A DNA stretch of 14,285 nt, taken from contig URHI01000039.1 in assembly GCA_900547565.1 (NCBI GenBank), positions 1-14,285 on the forward strand. Direction: 5' to 3'. Numbering within the stretch: position 1 is the stretch's first letter; every line of letters starts with the position of its first letter. Shown in pieces: positions 6,167-14,285 of this stretch. The notes below the pieces were generated by a model. The model was not told the DNA's origin. It did no database searches and was given only the letters and a program-made list of their open reading frames with translations. The position numbers and the translations under genes are program-made. The DNA comes from an uncultured Eubacteriales bacterium. Lineage in GTDB: Bacteria > Bacillota > Clostridia > Oscillospirales > CAG-272.

Positions 6167-7693
6167 TCAATCATTTTTGGTTTCGTCGTTCTGAATATTA
6201 TCCTGGGTGCGCGGGCATGATAAAACGGTTACATTATCACGGTGAAACTGCATTATTGAGGTCTCTTGCTTATTACTGTCGGTTATTTTTACCTTTACTG
6301 TACCTGCGAGCGGATTTACCTCCGTCACTACGCCGTTTCCTTCGGGGGTTCGCACGATTGAGTCGACGGGCGGTGTAAGCCGCAGTTCGGCTTCATATGT
6401 GTCATTCTCATAGCGCAGACAGCACATCAGACGCCCGCAGGCACCGGATATTTTGTTGGAATTGAGTGACAGGTTCTGTTCCTTGGCCATTTTTATTGAC
6501 ACCTGCACAAAATCTGATAAAAAGCTGGCACAACACAGCGGACGCCCGCAGGCACCGAGTCCACCCAACATCTTTGCTTCATCACGTATTCCGATCTGAC
6601 GCAGTTCAATTCTTGTACGGAATACAGCGGCGAGATCCTTGACCAGCTCACGGAAATCTACACGACCTGCCGATGTGAAGTAGAACAGCAGCTTTGAATT
6701 GTCGAATGTGTACTGCGCATCAACAAGCTTCATATCAAGGCCGTGCTTGGCGATCTTCTCACGGCACAGCACAAACGCATCTGCTTCCTTCTGACGGTTC
6801 TGAAGGTTGTGCTCCTCGTCTTCCGCGGTCGCAGGACGTATCATAGGGCGAAGCGGCTGGACTATATCCTTGTCAGACACACGACGGTTGGACAGACTTA
6901 CCTCGCCGAACTCAGGTCCGCGCGCCGTTTCCACAATTACGTTGTCTCCGCGGTTCATTATGATGTTGCCGGGTGAGAAATAATATACCTTGCTCGATTT
7001 GCGGAAGCGTACTCCGATGACCTCTACAGCATCAGGATCGTTAGCGGGAGCCTCAGCTGGTTCGGGTTTATCAAAATCAAATACCGAAAAGTCGGGATCT
7101 CCGACCTTGGTGACAACACCGGGCGCGGGAGCAGGAATGGACTCGGGTGCCGAGATGAACACAACTTCAGGAGGCAGCTCGTCTTTCAACTCGCGTTCGC
7201 GTCCGTAGTTAGCGGGACGTCCGGTTGAGCGATATTTGCGAGGCAGTGTATCATCGTTCGTAGTGTTTGCATCGCGTTTGTCTGACTGCTGAGCGGCGTC
7301 GGCGTGCACACGCTGCTGCTTGTTATAAGGACGGTTGCCGTTTCGGCGGTTGTTTCGGGTTTGATTCTGACGTTGGCGCTGATTATTTTGCTCGTCATGT
7401 CCGCTCTGGACCGGCGACACCGACTGCACATCCTGATTGCTGTGATTATTACGTGAGGCATGAGCAGGAGATTGCTGGTTTTGTACAGCATTGCTCTGAG
7501 ACTCGCCGGGGTTTTCATGATTTTTTATTACGTTAGTTTCGCCGCTTTGCTGCTGTTTTTCTCGACTGTCCTGGTGCGGCCGGCGATTTCGGTTATATCT
7601 GTTATACCGTGCATGACCCTGACGTGGCGCATGACCGTTCTGATCATTTTTTTCAGCAGTAGTATTATCGTTATTAGACTTGTTGTTTTTCAT
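6167..7693 (-). CDS. ricT: RicT/YaaT PSP1-domain protein with long disordered N-terminus
   Basis: A 508-residue protein. The C-terminal half, from about 222 (EVIGVRFRKSSKVYYFSPG), is a full PSP1/RicT domain with the cysteine sets GACGRPLCC (C382, C387, C388) and GACGRLMCC (C419, C424, C425). In Bacillus, RicT (YaaT) joins RicA and RicF, carries [4Fe-4S] clusters and directs RNase Y-dependent mRNA maturation, with effects on sporulation, competence and biofilm. Residues 1-215 are low complexity, rich in Asn, Gln, Arg, His and Ser (NNQRQRQNQTRNNRRNGNR), then Pro/Glu/Ala-rich. Bacillus YaaT is about 275 residues, so this extension nearly doubles the length; it looks disordered and basic, possibly RNA-binding. 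ATG at 7693 has GAAAGGT (7701-7707) at correct distance; a longer start at 7741 would overlap holB. It lies 34 nt downstream of holB and is probably co-transcribed. Confidence 0.93.
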   Translation of the reverse strand: MKNNKSNNDNTTAEKNDQNGHAPRQGHARYNRYNRNRRPHQDSREKQQQSGETNVIKNHENPGESQSNAVQNQQSPAHASRNNHSNQDVQSVSPVQSGHDEQNNQRQRQNQTRNNRRNGNRPYNKQQRVHADAAQQSDKRDANTTNDDTLPRKYRSTGRPANYGRERELKDELPPEVVFISAPESIPAPAPGVVTKVGDPDFSVFDFDKPEPAEAPANDPDAVEVIGVRFRKSSKVYYFSPGNIIMNRGDNVIVETARGPEFGEVSLSNRRVSDKDIVQPLRPMIRPATAEDEEHNLQNRQKEADAFVLCREKIAKHGLDMKLVDAQYTFDNSKLLFYFTSAGRVDFRELVKDLAAVFRTRIELRQIGIRDEAKMLGGLGACGRPLCCASFLSDFVQVSIKMAKEQNLSLNSNKISGACGRLMCCLRYENDTYEAELRLTPPVDSIVRTPEGNGVVTEVNPLAGTVKVKITDSNKQETSIMQFHRDNVTVLSCPRTQDNIQNDETKND

Positions 7694-7727
7694 ATATTTT
7701 ACCTTTCTTGACAGTTGTATGATAGCG

Positions 7728-8738
7728 TCAGCACTCCACAAGTGCAGTGAGTGTCAGACGGATATTGGCGTTGCGTGATAAAGCATCCGTGGCCGCGCAT
7801 ACCTTGTCATAGAGCGCGAACAGTCCCGAAAGCGTGTATTTCCACGCAATATCCGATGCACGGTCTCGGTCGTGCCAGAAGCACAGCGGCGCGTCATCGC
7901 TCTTTTTGAGCACAATAAGGTCTCGCAGACTTAGTGATATAGTTGCAAGCTCTTCTGTGACTGCATCTCGCTTGGCAGAGAATCCGGAAAGCAGCTCCAG
8001 GCGCGCTTGCTCAGTTGACATCGCGCTGAATGTTACGGCAAAGCGCTCTGCCAGCTCTCGCCGCGCGATACCAGGCTGACGTTGCTTAGGATCAAGCAGC
8101 ATGAGTGCACGCCCTATTCTCCCATCAGCCTCGGCCAGCAGGGCTGCGTATTCCTCCGGCGACGAGGCCAGCCCTCGTGCCCTGACGTCGTGCTCCATAA
8201 TATATTCCGACAGCAAGCTGTCGCTCACCGGCTCGGTACGTATCACGGGGGCGCGGCTTCTGACCGTTTCGAGCATGGACGACGCCGATTGACAAATCAT
8301 AAGAAATATTGCGTAGCTGTGCGGCTCCTCAAGTGTCAGCAGAAGTGCGTTTTGTGCCTGCGGTGTCATTGCGTCGGCGTTTTCGATGATATATACCTTG
8401 TGTTCAAAATCGTTTGGCACCGTCATAGTATCGGTCCGGATAAATCGTGCCGCGTCAACTCCTATGCCTACACGGTCGCGGTCGGGCGTTATGCGTATAA
8501 CATCGGGAGTTTTTCCTTCGAGTATCTTACGGCATGCGCCACATTCGAGGCAGGGAAACCGCTCCCCAACGCGGTTGGTACAGGACAGTGCCGCGGCTAT
8601 GTTAAGTGCCAAAGTGCGTCTACCGCTGCCCTCGAATCCCTCGATTATATATGCGTGGGAAAGACTACCGTCAAGTATGTCATCTGCAAGCCGGCGACGC
8701 AGAGCGGAGTTACCGACTATATTTGAAAAAAACTCCAC
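7728..8738 (-). CDS. holB: DNA polymerase III subunit delta prime
   Basis: A 336-residue AAA+ clamp-loader subunit that helps load the beta clamp onto primed DNA. Features in order: an IVGN start, a P-loop-like GFEGSGRRT (34-42) in which the catalytic Lys is Arg, a four-cysteine zinc module (C53, C63, C66, C69), a Walker B-like YIIENADAM (116-124) and NALLLTLEEP (130-139). The arginine-finger SRC motif reads SRA (161-163), with the Arg retained. Loss of the P-loop Lys fits delta prime, which does not hydrolyse ATP. GTG at 8738 is chosen, since AAAGGAGGG (8747-8755) lies 8 nt upstream and an ATG at 8759 would precede that site. It is the first gene of the unit with ricT, driven by the consensus promoter at 8774-8802. 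Confidence 0.93.
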   Translation of the reverse strand: MEFFSNIVGNSALRRRLADDILDGSLSHAYIIEGFEGSGRRTLALNIAAALSCTNRVGERFPCLECGACRKILEGKTPDVIRITPDRDRVGIGVDAARFIRTDTMTVPNDFEHKVYIIENADAMTPQAQNALLLTLEEPHSYAIFLMICQSASSMLETVRSRAPVIRTEPVSDSLLSEYIMEHDVRARGLASSPEEYAALLAEADGRIGRALMLLDPKQRQPGIARRELAERFAVTFSAMSTEQARLELLSGFSAKRDAVTEELATISLSLRDLIVLKKSDDAPLCFWHDRDRASDIAWKYTLSGLFALYDKVCAATDALSRNANIRLTLTALVEC

Positions 8739-8773
8739 CGTGAACGCCCTCCTTTGCATATAAATCCATTGTT

Positions 8774-8802
8774 ATTATAACAGATTTGAAGCCCTGTGTC
8801 AA
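8774..8802 (-). promoter_or_regulatory. Perfect sigma-A promoter of holB-ricT
   Basis: Read on the minus strand: TTGACA (8797-8802), a 17-nt spacer, then TATAAT (8774-8779), matching the consensus at all 12 positions. The -10 is about 35 nt upstream of the GTG start at 8738. Confidence 0.85.
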
Positions 8803-8852
8803 TAAGTCTGATTTTTTCAACTCAAATATTCAGTATAAAAATGACCGGGCAA

Positions 8853-8881
8853 TTGACAATGTGCATAAAGTATGGTATAAT
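8853..8881 (+). promoter_or_regulatory. Perfect sigma-A promoter of the TerB-ATPase-helicase operon
   Basis: TTGACA (8853-8858), a 17-nt spacer, then TATAAT (8876-8881), a 12/12 match. It faces away from the equally perfect holB promoter, with 50 nt between the two -35 boxes. The -10 is 33 nt upstream of the ATG at 8915. No clear operator palindrome is seen between the two promoters. Confidence 0.87.
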
Positions 8882-8914
8882 TTTATGTTAAGAAACGTGC
8901 GGGGAGGTATTGTT

Positions 8915-10663
8915 ATGGAGCAGAAGTCAGACGACCGTCAGCGTCAGCAGGACGATTTCTGGGACATATCGTCGCTTATGCCGAAAAGCCGGCAGCGACA
9001 GACCGGTATGCGCGCACCGGGAGCAACCGACGCGGTTGAGATTGAGGTTGACACTCCTGCCGTACAGCAGAATAACGCGATTTCTGCAGACAGCCCGCTC
9101 AACAATACTATTCCGCATCAGACATGCGTGCAGACGGCTGTAGCTCCGGTTGATGATTATTGCCCGGAACACCCGCTTATACACCGTGTGCGTGTGTACA
9201 ATATCCCGTGTGAATATAACTATTACGAGCAATTTCTCAGGCATGCAGAGCGCGTGTGCGCTCTCAGAGGAAAGCCGTGCCAGCCGGTACCATTTTTCTC
9301 GTACGTTCCCGAATACAGTCAGCTGACAAAGCCTCAGCTTGACTGGTATCTGTGGTGGCGCGAGCAGGTGTGGCACGGAGAATATCCGGCGGTTGATTAC
9401 AGCTATATCATGCTGTATGTCAATGAGATCATCAATACCGGAGGTCACACAAACCCGGAGTGGGGACAAAAACAGCTGTGCGAAATATGGTCGGCGTATC
9501 ATAAAATATATCCGCGGCTCAACTGGCTTATGGCCGAATGGATATGTGATTTCTCACTTATATGGCATCTTCCCGCCCCATGTATGCCGCATGAGTTTGT
9601 GTCCTCGGGAATTATGAAAGAATTTTATATGGTTGGGGACAATGACGGTAAAAGCAGCATATCCGGTCTGGATCTGATCACATATTGCTCGAATTATAAT
9701 TACAAATCAAGTAAATTTGCATCCGGTGATGCAAAAGAACTGTACGATAAGCATATCCCAGCGGCACTTGACGAGGCTGTAAAACCGTTTTACAGCCCGG
9801 ACGGAAAGCTTGAGCTCGGTACACGCATGAGCGATTGCCACCGTACCCGCGTAGCCTATACAGGTGCTCTGTGCACTTATAAATGCCGCAAAAAGCTGGT
9901 GGTAGACTATTACTGCTTCTCTCACACATATGAGATGCGCATGATAGTAACCGACATTATTAAATATGCCGAAAACCGTTTGAGAGCGTATATCGGTATA
10001 AAATCGCGTCTTGGTGTCAAGCGGCTGCTACCGGGCATGAAAGAAAGCATAGACGCATATTTTGACCGTGAACTGCCATTGCGAAAGCGTTCCGTTACAC
10101 AGACCCGGCCGGATTATGAGCGATTGTATGATGTGCCAAAAACTAAAATATCGGCAGAAGCGGCTGATCGTATAGAACGAGAATCATGGCTTACAACCGA
10201 GAGATTGCTTGAGGCTTTCGGAGGCACGGAGGACGATGGAGTTATATCATCACTAACCGCGCCGAATAACGACTGTCATAAGACGGTTTACGTAATATCC
10301 GCCGAAGAAATACCAGAACAAGCTGCCGAAGCTACACCTGATGATTCAGTCGAAACATCAGCTGCTCAGCCTGCTGTATCGTCGGTTGGAACAGAAGGAT
10401 ATTCGGTATCGTCCCCACAGACGGACAGTGCCGGAGGACTCAAAGCGGCACTTGGTGAATATATGGAATTTGTACGTTTTGTCGACAGTGGGAACACTGC
10501 CGCACAGCACGAGTTTGCGCATCAGCACGGGGAAATGGAAGATCTTATTTTTGACAAAATCAACGAAATTGCAGTGGATTATTTCGGAGATGTGATATTG
10601 TATGAATCGGCAAACGGTCCGGCTGTTGTCGATGAGTACAGAAAGGAGCTATTTTATGACTGA
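8915..10663 (+). CDS. TerB_N / TerB_C domain protein
   Basis: A 582-residue soluble protein opening a three-gene operon. Residues 1-85 are polar and probably disordered. From about 90 the sequence matches TerB_N (PF13208): FFSYVPEYSQLTKPQLDWYLWWRE (127-150, the hallmark 'YSQL..pQL.WYL.WR') and YIMLYVNEIIN (164-174), continuing through a Cys/Trp/Tyr-rich helical region. An acidic Ser/Thr/Pro-rich linker spans about 445-510. The last 70 residues (513-582) match TerB_C (HEFAHQHGEMEDLIFDKINEIAVDYFGDVIL). I see no central TerB core with its acidic metal-binding pattern. These domains are associated with tellurite-resistance (ter) type stress and DNA-processing systems; no enzymatic activity is known to me. 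ATG at 8915 follows GGGGAGG (8901-8907). The gene overlaps the ATPase gene by 8 nt. It is probably an adaptor or sensor for the downstream ATPase and helicase. Confidence 0.85.
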   Translation: MEQKSDDRQRQQDDFWDISSLMPKSRQRQTGMRAPGATDAVEIEVDTPAVQQNNAISADSPLNNTIPHQTCVQTAVAPVDDYCPEHPLIHRVRVYNIPCEYNYYEQFLRHAERVCALRGKPCQPVPFFSYVPEYSQLTKPQLDWYLWWREQVWHGEYPAVDYSYIMLYVNEIINTGGHTNPEWGQKQLCEIWSAYHKIYPRLNWLMAEWICDFSLIWHLPAPCMPHEFVSSGIMKEFYMVGDNDGKSSISGLDLITYCSNYNYKSSKFASGDAKELYDKHIPAALDEAVKPFYSPDGKLELGTRMSDCHRTRVAYTGALCTYKCRKKLVVDYYCFSHTYEMRMIVTDIIKYAENRLRAYIGIKSRLGVKRLLPGMKESIDAYFDRELPLRKRSVTQTRPDYERLYDVPKTKISAEAADRIERESWLTTERLLEAFGGTEDDGVISSLTAPNNDCHKTVYVISAEEIPEQAAEATPDDSVETSAAQPAVSSVGTEGYSVSSPQTDSAGGLKAALGEYMEFVRFVDSGNTAAQHEFAHQHGEMEDLIFDKINEIAVDYFGDVILYESANGPAVVDEYRKELFYD

Positions 10664-12017
10664 AAAAAATCAGGTTCAGGCAGTACCCAAAAGAATACTG
10701 AATTCACTTCTCGCCTCGGTGTCCGCCGGTGTGGTACCGCGTGCCGGGGCGCCGTATATTGCAATAGGACGTAAAGACGAAATAGCCGCATTTCTGTCAG
10801 ATCTTGAATCGGTAAACGAGGGCGGCGGGGCCATGCGTTTTCTCATCGGACGTTACGGCAGTGGTAAGAGCTTTTTGATGCAGCTCATACGCGGCTATGC
10901 ACTTGAGCGCGATTTTATCACAGCTGATGCCGACCTCTCTCCGGAACGCAGACTGTACGGCAGCGGAGGCTCGGGAGTTGCGACTTATCGGGAGTTGATA
11001 AAGAATCTGGCATCAAAGTCTTCACCGGACGGAGGCGCGCTGCCGAGGCTTATCGCGCGTTGGATCGACAGTCTGCAATCACGACTTCGCTCAGCGGGAC
11101 ATGAAGCGTCTGAGGCTGATTTTGACAGGTTGCTCACGTATGCCGTGGAAGAGGAGCTGAAGGAAGTCGAATTTCTTGTTGGCGGATTCGATTTTTCACG
11201 TGTTGTGGCGGCTTATTACCGGGCGTATGTCAACGGTGATGAATCAAAAAAGAGCGCCTGTCTGCGTTGGTTACGCGGCGAATTTACCACAAAAACCGAA
11301 GCTCGAAGCGAGCTTGGAATCAATGTATCTGTTATCATTGAGGATGATAACTGGTATGATTTTATCAAGCTGTGGGCGACACTTGTGCGTCGCATGGGAT
11401 ATCGCGGACTTATAGTTTTTATTGATGAGTGTGTTAATCTGTATAAAATCACTCATCGCGTCAGCCGTGAGAACAACTACGAAAAAATCCTTTCGATGTT
11501 CAATGATACCTTGCAAGGACGTGCGCCGGGACTGGAGATAATTCTCGGCGGCACCCCGCAGTTTTTGGAGGACACCAGACGAGGACTTTTTGGTTATGAG
11601 GCACTGCGCAGCCGCTTGTGTGACAGTCGGTTCGCGCTTGACGGCTATAAAAATCTGCTTGGCCCGGTCATACGCCTGCGCCGTTTGACGGACGATGAGC
11701 TGTTGGCACTGATCACACGTCTGACACAGCTGTATTCTCAGAATTACAACTGGACTCCGCGTATAACCGGGGAGGAAATGGTCAGCTTTCTCAACATCTG
11801 CCTTGAGCGTGCCGGAGCCGACTCTATGATAACTCCACGGGAGATGCTGCGCGATTATATGACGGTGCTTAATATACTCATGCAGAACCCTGACGTCAGT
11901 TTTTCCGACATTGTAGGTAGCGCCGTGACGTTGAAAACCGTCAACCGGGATGACGAAAGCAACGGTCACAAAACCGAAGAAAGAGCCAAGTATAGCCCTG
12001 AAGATATTGATTTTTGA
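10656..12017 (+). CDS. BrxD-like P-loop ATPase (DUF2791, BREX ATP-binding)
   Basis: A 453-residue ATPase of the BREX_ATP-bind family (PF10923, DUF2791), to which BrxD of type 2 BREX belongs. The N-terminus PKRILNSLLASVSAGVVPRAGAPYIAIGR is characteristic. Walker A is GRYGSGKS (65-72), Walker B LIVFIDE (252-258), followed by a GGTPQFLEDTRRG sensor-like segment. ATG at 10656 has AAAGGAG 7 nt upstream (10642-10648) and overlaps the TerB gene end by 8 nt (ATGACTGA), so translation is likely coupled; an earlier ATG at 10602 lies wholly inside the upstream gene. The helicase gene follows after 15 nt. BrxD is always seen with a helicase (BrxHI) in type 2 BREX, so these two presumably act as a pair on DNA, with the TerB protein taking the place of the usual BREX partners. 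The function beyond ATP binding is inference. Confidence 0.9.
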   Translation: MTEKNQVQAVPKRILNSLLASVSAGVVPRAGAPYIAIGRKDEIAAFLSDLESVNEGGGAMRFLIGRYGSGKSFLMQLIRGYALERDFITADADLSPERRLYGSGGSGVATYRELIKNLASKSSPDGGALPRLIARWIDSLQSRLRSAGHEASEADFDRLLTYAVEEELKEVEFLVGGFDFSRVVAAYYRAYVNGDESKKSACLRWLRGEFTTKTEARSELGINVSVIIEDDNWYDFIKLWATLVRRMGYRGLIVFIDECVNLYKITHRVSRENNYEKILSMFNDTLQGRAPGLEIILGGTPQFLEDTRRGLFGYEALRSRLCDSRFALDGYKNLLGPVIRLRRLTDDELLALITRLTQLYSQNYNWTPRITGEEMVSFLNICLERAGADSMITPREMLRDYMTVLNILMQNPDVSFSDIVGSAVTLKTVNRDDESNGHKTEERAKYSPEDIDF

Positions 12018-12032
12018 TCAAAGGAGTCCGAT

Positions 12033-14261
12033 ATGACCGAGGCTGATAAAATATTTCAGCGTTTTCCCGGGTTTATTCAGGAATACATTTACGCACATAG
12101 CTGGGAGAGCTTGCGCGGCGTGCAGATAGCTGCGGCGCATACTGTTTTTGACACTGATAACGACCTGCTTCTGACGTCATCAACTGCCAGCGGTAAGACC
12201 GAGGCGGCTTTCTTTCCCATACTTACGCTGCTTATGCAGTCGCCGCCTGCCAGTATAGGGGTGTTGTATATCGCACCTCTGAAAAGCCTTATTAATGATC
12301 AGTTTTCTCGTATTGATCAACTGCTGGACCAAAGCGGTATAACGGTGACACACTGGCATGGTGATGTGGCCACGTCGCACAAAAAGAAGGTGCTCGACAA
12401 TCCGCAAGGCATTTTACAGATAACGCCGGAGTCGCTCGAGTCCATGCTTGTTAATCGCTCCAACGATATTGTTCGTCTGTTCGGAGACCTGCGTTTTGTT
12501 ATAATTGATGAGATACACACGTTGACGGGCACTGACCGCGGCAATCAGATAATGTGTCAGCTGTCGCGCATACAGCGACTTATCGGACATGTGCCGAGAC
12601 GCATAGGCCTTTCGGCTACGGTCGGCGACCCTGCTCTTGCGGCGGCATGGCTGTCGGCCGGCAGCGGACGTGTGACGGATATTCCGTCATTCGGTGCTGA
12701 AAAGCTGCGCTGGCGCTTGGGGCTGGAGCATTTTTACATTCAGAACACACAGGAAAATCAGACTTCACGTCCCGGTGAGGCGGCTGAAGGACAGTATGTT
12801 GCCGAGCTTGATGCCGGATATGAGTACATGTATGACTGCGTCAAGGACAAAAAATCGTTGGTATTCTCAAATTCACGCGAAGAAACTGAGTACCTTTGCG
12901 CCACATTCCGTCAGATCGCGCACCGCCGTGGTGACCCGGATGTCTTTCTGATACATCACGGCAATCTGTCGGCATCCATTCGTGAAGAAGCCGAGCTTAA
13001 AATGAAAGACGAGGATATCAATGCAGTGACATGCGCCACGGTTACAATGGAGCTTGGCATTGATATTGGCCGTCTTGAGCGCATTTTGCAGAACGATGCG
13101 CCGACCTCGGTGTCCAGCTTTCTGCAAAGACTTGGGCGGTCAGGACGGCGCGGGCAGCCGCCGGAAATGATGATGGTATTCCGCGAGGAGGACCCGTTAC
13201 CAAACACGCCGCTTCCTCAGCTGATTCCCTGGGGCCTGTTGCGTGCTATAGCAATAATTCAGCTGTACATTGAGGAGCGGTTTATTGAGCCGCCGCGTAT
13301 GCGGAAATTGCCGTTCAGCCTGCTGTTTCATCAGACACTGAGTGTACTGGCTGCTTCCGGAGAGCTGACACCACGGCGGCTGGCAGAACGTGTGCTGACC
13401 TTGCCTCCGTTTGTAAATGTGCTGCGCGAAGACTTTCGTACATTACTTATTTCCATGCTCAACAACGGCTACATTGAAATGACCGAAGAAAAAGGTCTTA
13501 TTGTCGGTCTTAGCGGTGAGCGCCTGCTCAACTCTTTTAAGTTTTATGCCGTGTTCAAGGATTCGGAGGACTATACAGTTCGTTGCGGTTCAGATGAGAT
13601 CGGAACGATTACTACACCGCCGCCGGTCGGCGACAGGTTTGCGCTGGCGGGACGTGTGTGGGAGGTTGAAGAACTGGATATTAAGCGCAGGCTGATATAC
13701 GTAAAGAGTGTTGAAGGTAAAATGGAGGTGTCATGGCCTGGCGATTATGGCGAGATTCATACCAGAATATTGCAACGTATGCGCCGCGTGCTTGAGGAAG
13801 ATACAGTGTACCCTTATCTGAAGCCCAATGCCGCACATCGCCTTGAGGTTGCCCGTCATCTGGCTGCAAATACGGGAATGTTGCAACATTCACTTATACA
13901 CCTGGGTGGATATTCATGGTGCCTGTTTCCGTGGCTCGGAACGCGGTCATTCAGGACGTTGCGCAGATTTATAGCTCAAAATGCGGCTCAGTTTAAAATA
14001 ACCGGGCTGGATTTTGAGGGCTGCTGTTACATGACATTCAGAATGGAGCGCGGAAACGACTATGAGCTTATAAAATCTCTGTGTGACAGAGCAGGGAATT
14101 GCATAGATTGTCAGTCGCTGGTGTCTGAAAGTGAACTGCCTGTCTTTGACAAGTATGACGAGTATATTCCAGGGGAACTGCTACGCCGTGCCTACTCCGT
14201 CGACCGCCTTCGCGGTGACGAGCCGGCCTTGCGTCTGCGGCAAATGCTTGAAGAATACTGA
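12033..14261 (+). CDS. Lhr/BrxHI-like DEAD/DEAH-box superfamily 2 helicase
   Basis: A 742-residue SF2 helicase. Motifs in order: R28-Q31 as a Q-motif-like site, motif I TASGKTE (51-57), motif Ia YIAPLKSLINDQ (79-90), motif II DEIH (159-162), motif III SAT (194-196), a second RecA-like domain with SLVFSNSREETE, and motif VI QRLGRSGRRG (365-374). All catalytic residues look intact. The C-terminal half (about 400-742) is a winged-helix plus extra-domain arrangement of the Lhr type, ending RLRQMLEEY. This matches the BrxHI helicase group (COG1201), which travels with BrxD ATPases. AAAGGAG lies 6 nt before the ATG (12020-12026). It is the third gene of the operon; the window ends 24 nt after the stop in AT-rich DNA, so a terminator or further genes cannot be judged. 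It should translocate on DNA using ATP; specificity is unknown. Confidence 0.92.
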   Translation: MTEADKIFQRFPGFIQEYIYAHSWESLRGVQIAAAHTVFDTDNDLLLTSSTASGKTEAAFFPILTLLMQSPPASIGVLYIAPLKSLINDQFSRIDQLLDQSGITVTHWHGDVATSHKKKVLDNPQGILQITPESLESMLVNRSNDIVRLFGDLRFVIIDEIHTLTGTDRGNQIMCQLSRIQRLIGHVPRRIGLSATVGDPALAAAWLSAGSGRVTDIPSFGAEKLRWRLGLEHFYIQNTQENQTSRPGEAAEGQYVAELDAGYEYMYDCVKDKKSLVFSNSREETEYLCATFRQIAHRRGDPDVFLIHHGNLSASIREEAELKMKDEDINAVTCATVTMELGIDIGRLERILQNDAPTSVSSFLQRLGRSGRRGQPPEMMMVFREEDPLPNTPLPQLIPWGLLRAIAIIQLYIEERFIEPPRMRKLPFSLLFHQTLSVLAASGELTPRRLAERVLTLPPFVNVLREDFRTLLISMLNNGYIEMTEEKGLIVGLSGERLLNSFKFYAVFKDSEDYTVRCGSDEIGTITTPPPVGDRFALAGRVWEVEELDIKRRLIYVKSVEGKMEVSWPGDYGEIHTRILQRMRRVLEEDTVYPYLKPNAAHRLEVARHLAANTGMLQHSLIHLGGYSWCLFPWLGTRSFRTLRRFIAQNAAQFKITGLDFEGCCYMTFRMERGNDYELIKSLCDRAGNCIDCQSLVSESELPVFDKYDEYIPGELLRRAYSVDRLRGDEPALRLRQMLEEY

Positions 14262-14285
14262 AATTAATTATTAAAATTATTTATT

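Noticed and set aside
7728..8738. Damaged holB because of the missing P-loop lysine
   Set aside because: Delta prime subunits normally have a degenerate nucleotide site; the remaining motifs and full length argue for a functional gene.
8786..8914. A 43-residue N-terminal extension of the TerB protein
   Set aside because: It would run through the perfect promoter at 8853-8881; the ATG at 8915 has a strong GGGGAGG at the right distance.
8853..14261. A complete BREX system
   Set aside because: Only the BrxD-like ATPase and BrxHI-like helicase are present; no PglZ phosphatase, BrxC/PglY, PglX methyltransferase or PglW kinase is visible, and the first gene is a TerB-domain protein.

Overview
The window looks like chromosomal DNA from an anaerobic low-to-mid GC Bacillota, most likely class Clostridia (Oscillospirales-like). 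The reasons are consensus sigma-A promoters, strong AGGAGG-type ribosome binding sites, a clostridial-type two-cluster ferredoxin, RicT with its cysteine pairs, and the holB-ricT-trmN6 gene order known from Bacillus (holB-ricT-yabA-yabB). The taxonomic placement is inference.

Left part (1-4251). A direct repeat with internal hairpins (1-240) abuts a two-gene minus-strand operon: a PAP2-family membrane phosphatase translationally coupled to a small membrane protein. Divergent from it, a sigma-A promoter drives a large secreted lipoprotein with a phosphodiester glycosidase (NAGPA) domain, followed 15 nt later by a TtcA-like tRNA thiolation PP-loop protein. The transcription unit ends in a strong bidirectional terminator (4377-4406).

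Middle part (4455-5075) looks like accessory DNA: a small AT-rich protein of unknown function, and the isolated N-terminus of a REP-associated tyrosine transposase (RAYT) ending in a stop codon right after its AYFVTICT motif, next to the 3' end of trmN6.

Housekeeping part, minus strand (5076-8738): holB (clamp-loader delta prime), ricT (PSP1/YaaT, here with a roughly 215-residue Asn/Gln/Arg-rich N-terminal extension), a 57-residue 2[4Fe-4S] ferredoxin with its own promoter and terminator where yabA lies in Bacillus, and trmN6. The ferredoxin terminator runs directly into the trmN6 ribosome binding site.

Right part (8853-14261), plus strand: a tightly packed three-gene operon with a perfect consensus promoter. 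It encodes a TerB_N/TerB_C protein lacking an evident TerB core, a BrxD-like (DUF2791) P-loop ATPase, and an Lhr/BrxHI-like DEAD/DEAH helicase. The last two families are the ATPase and helicase of type 2 BREX loci, here paired with a tellurite-resistance-associated protein and without visible PglZ, PglX or BrxC genes. This module is the best candidate in the window for a poorly described DNA-surveillance, defence or stress system; the function is inference.
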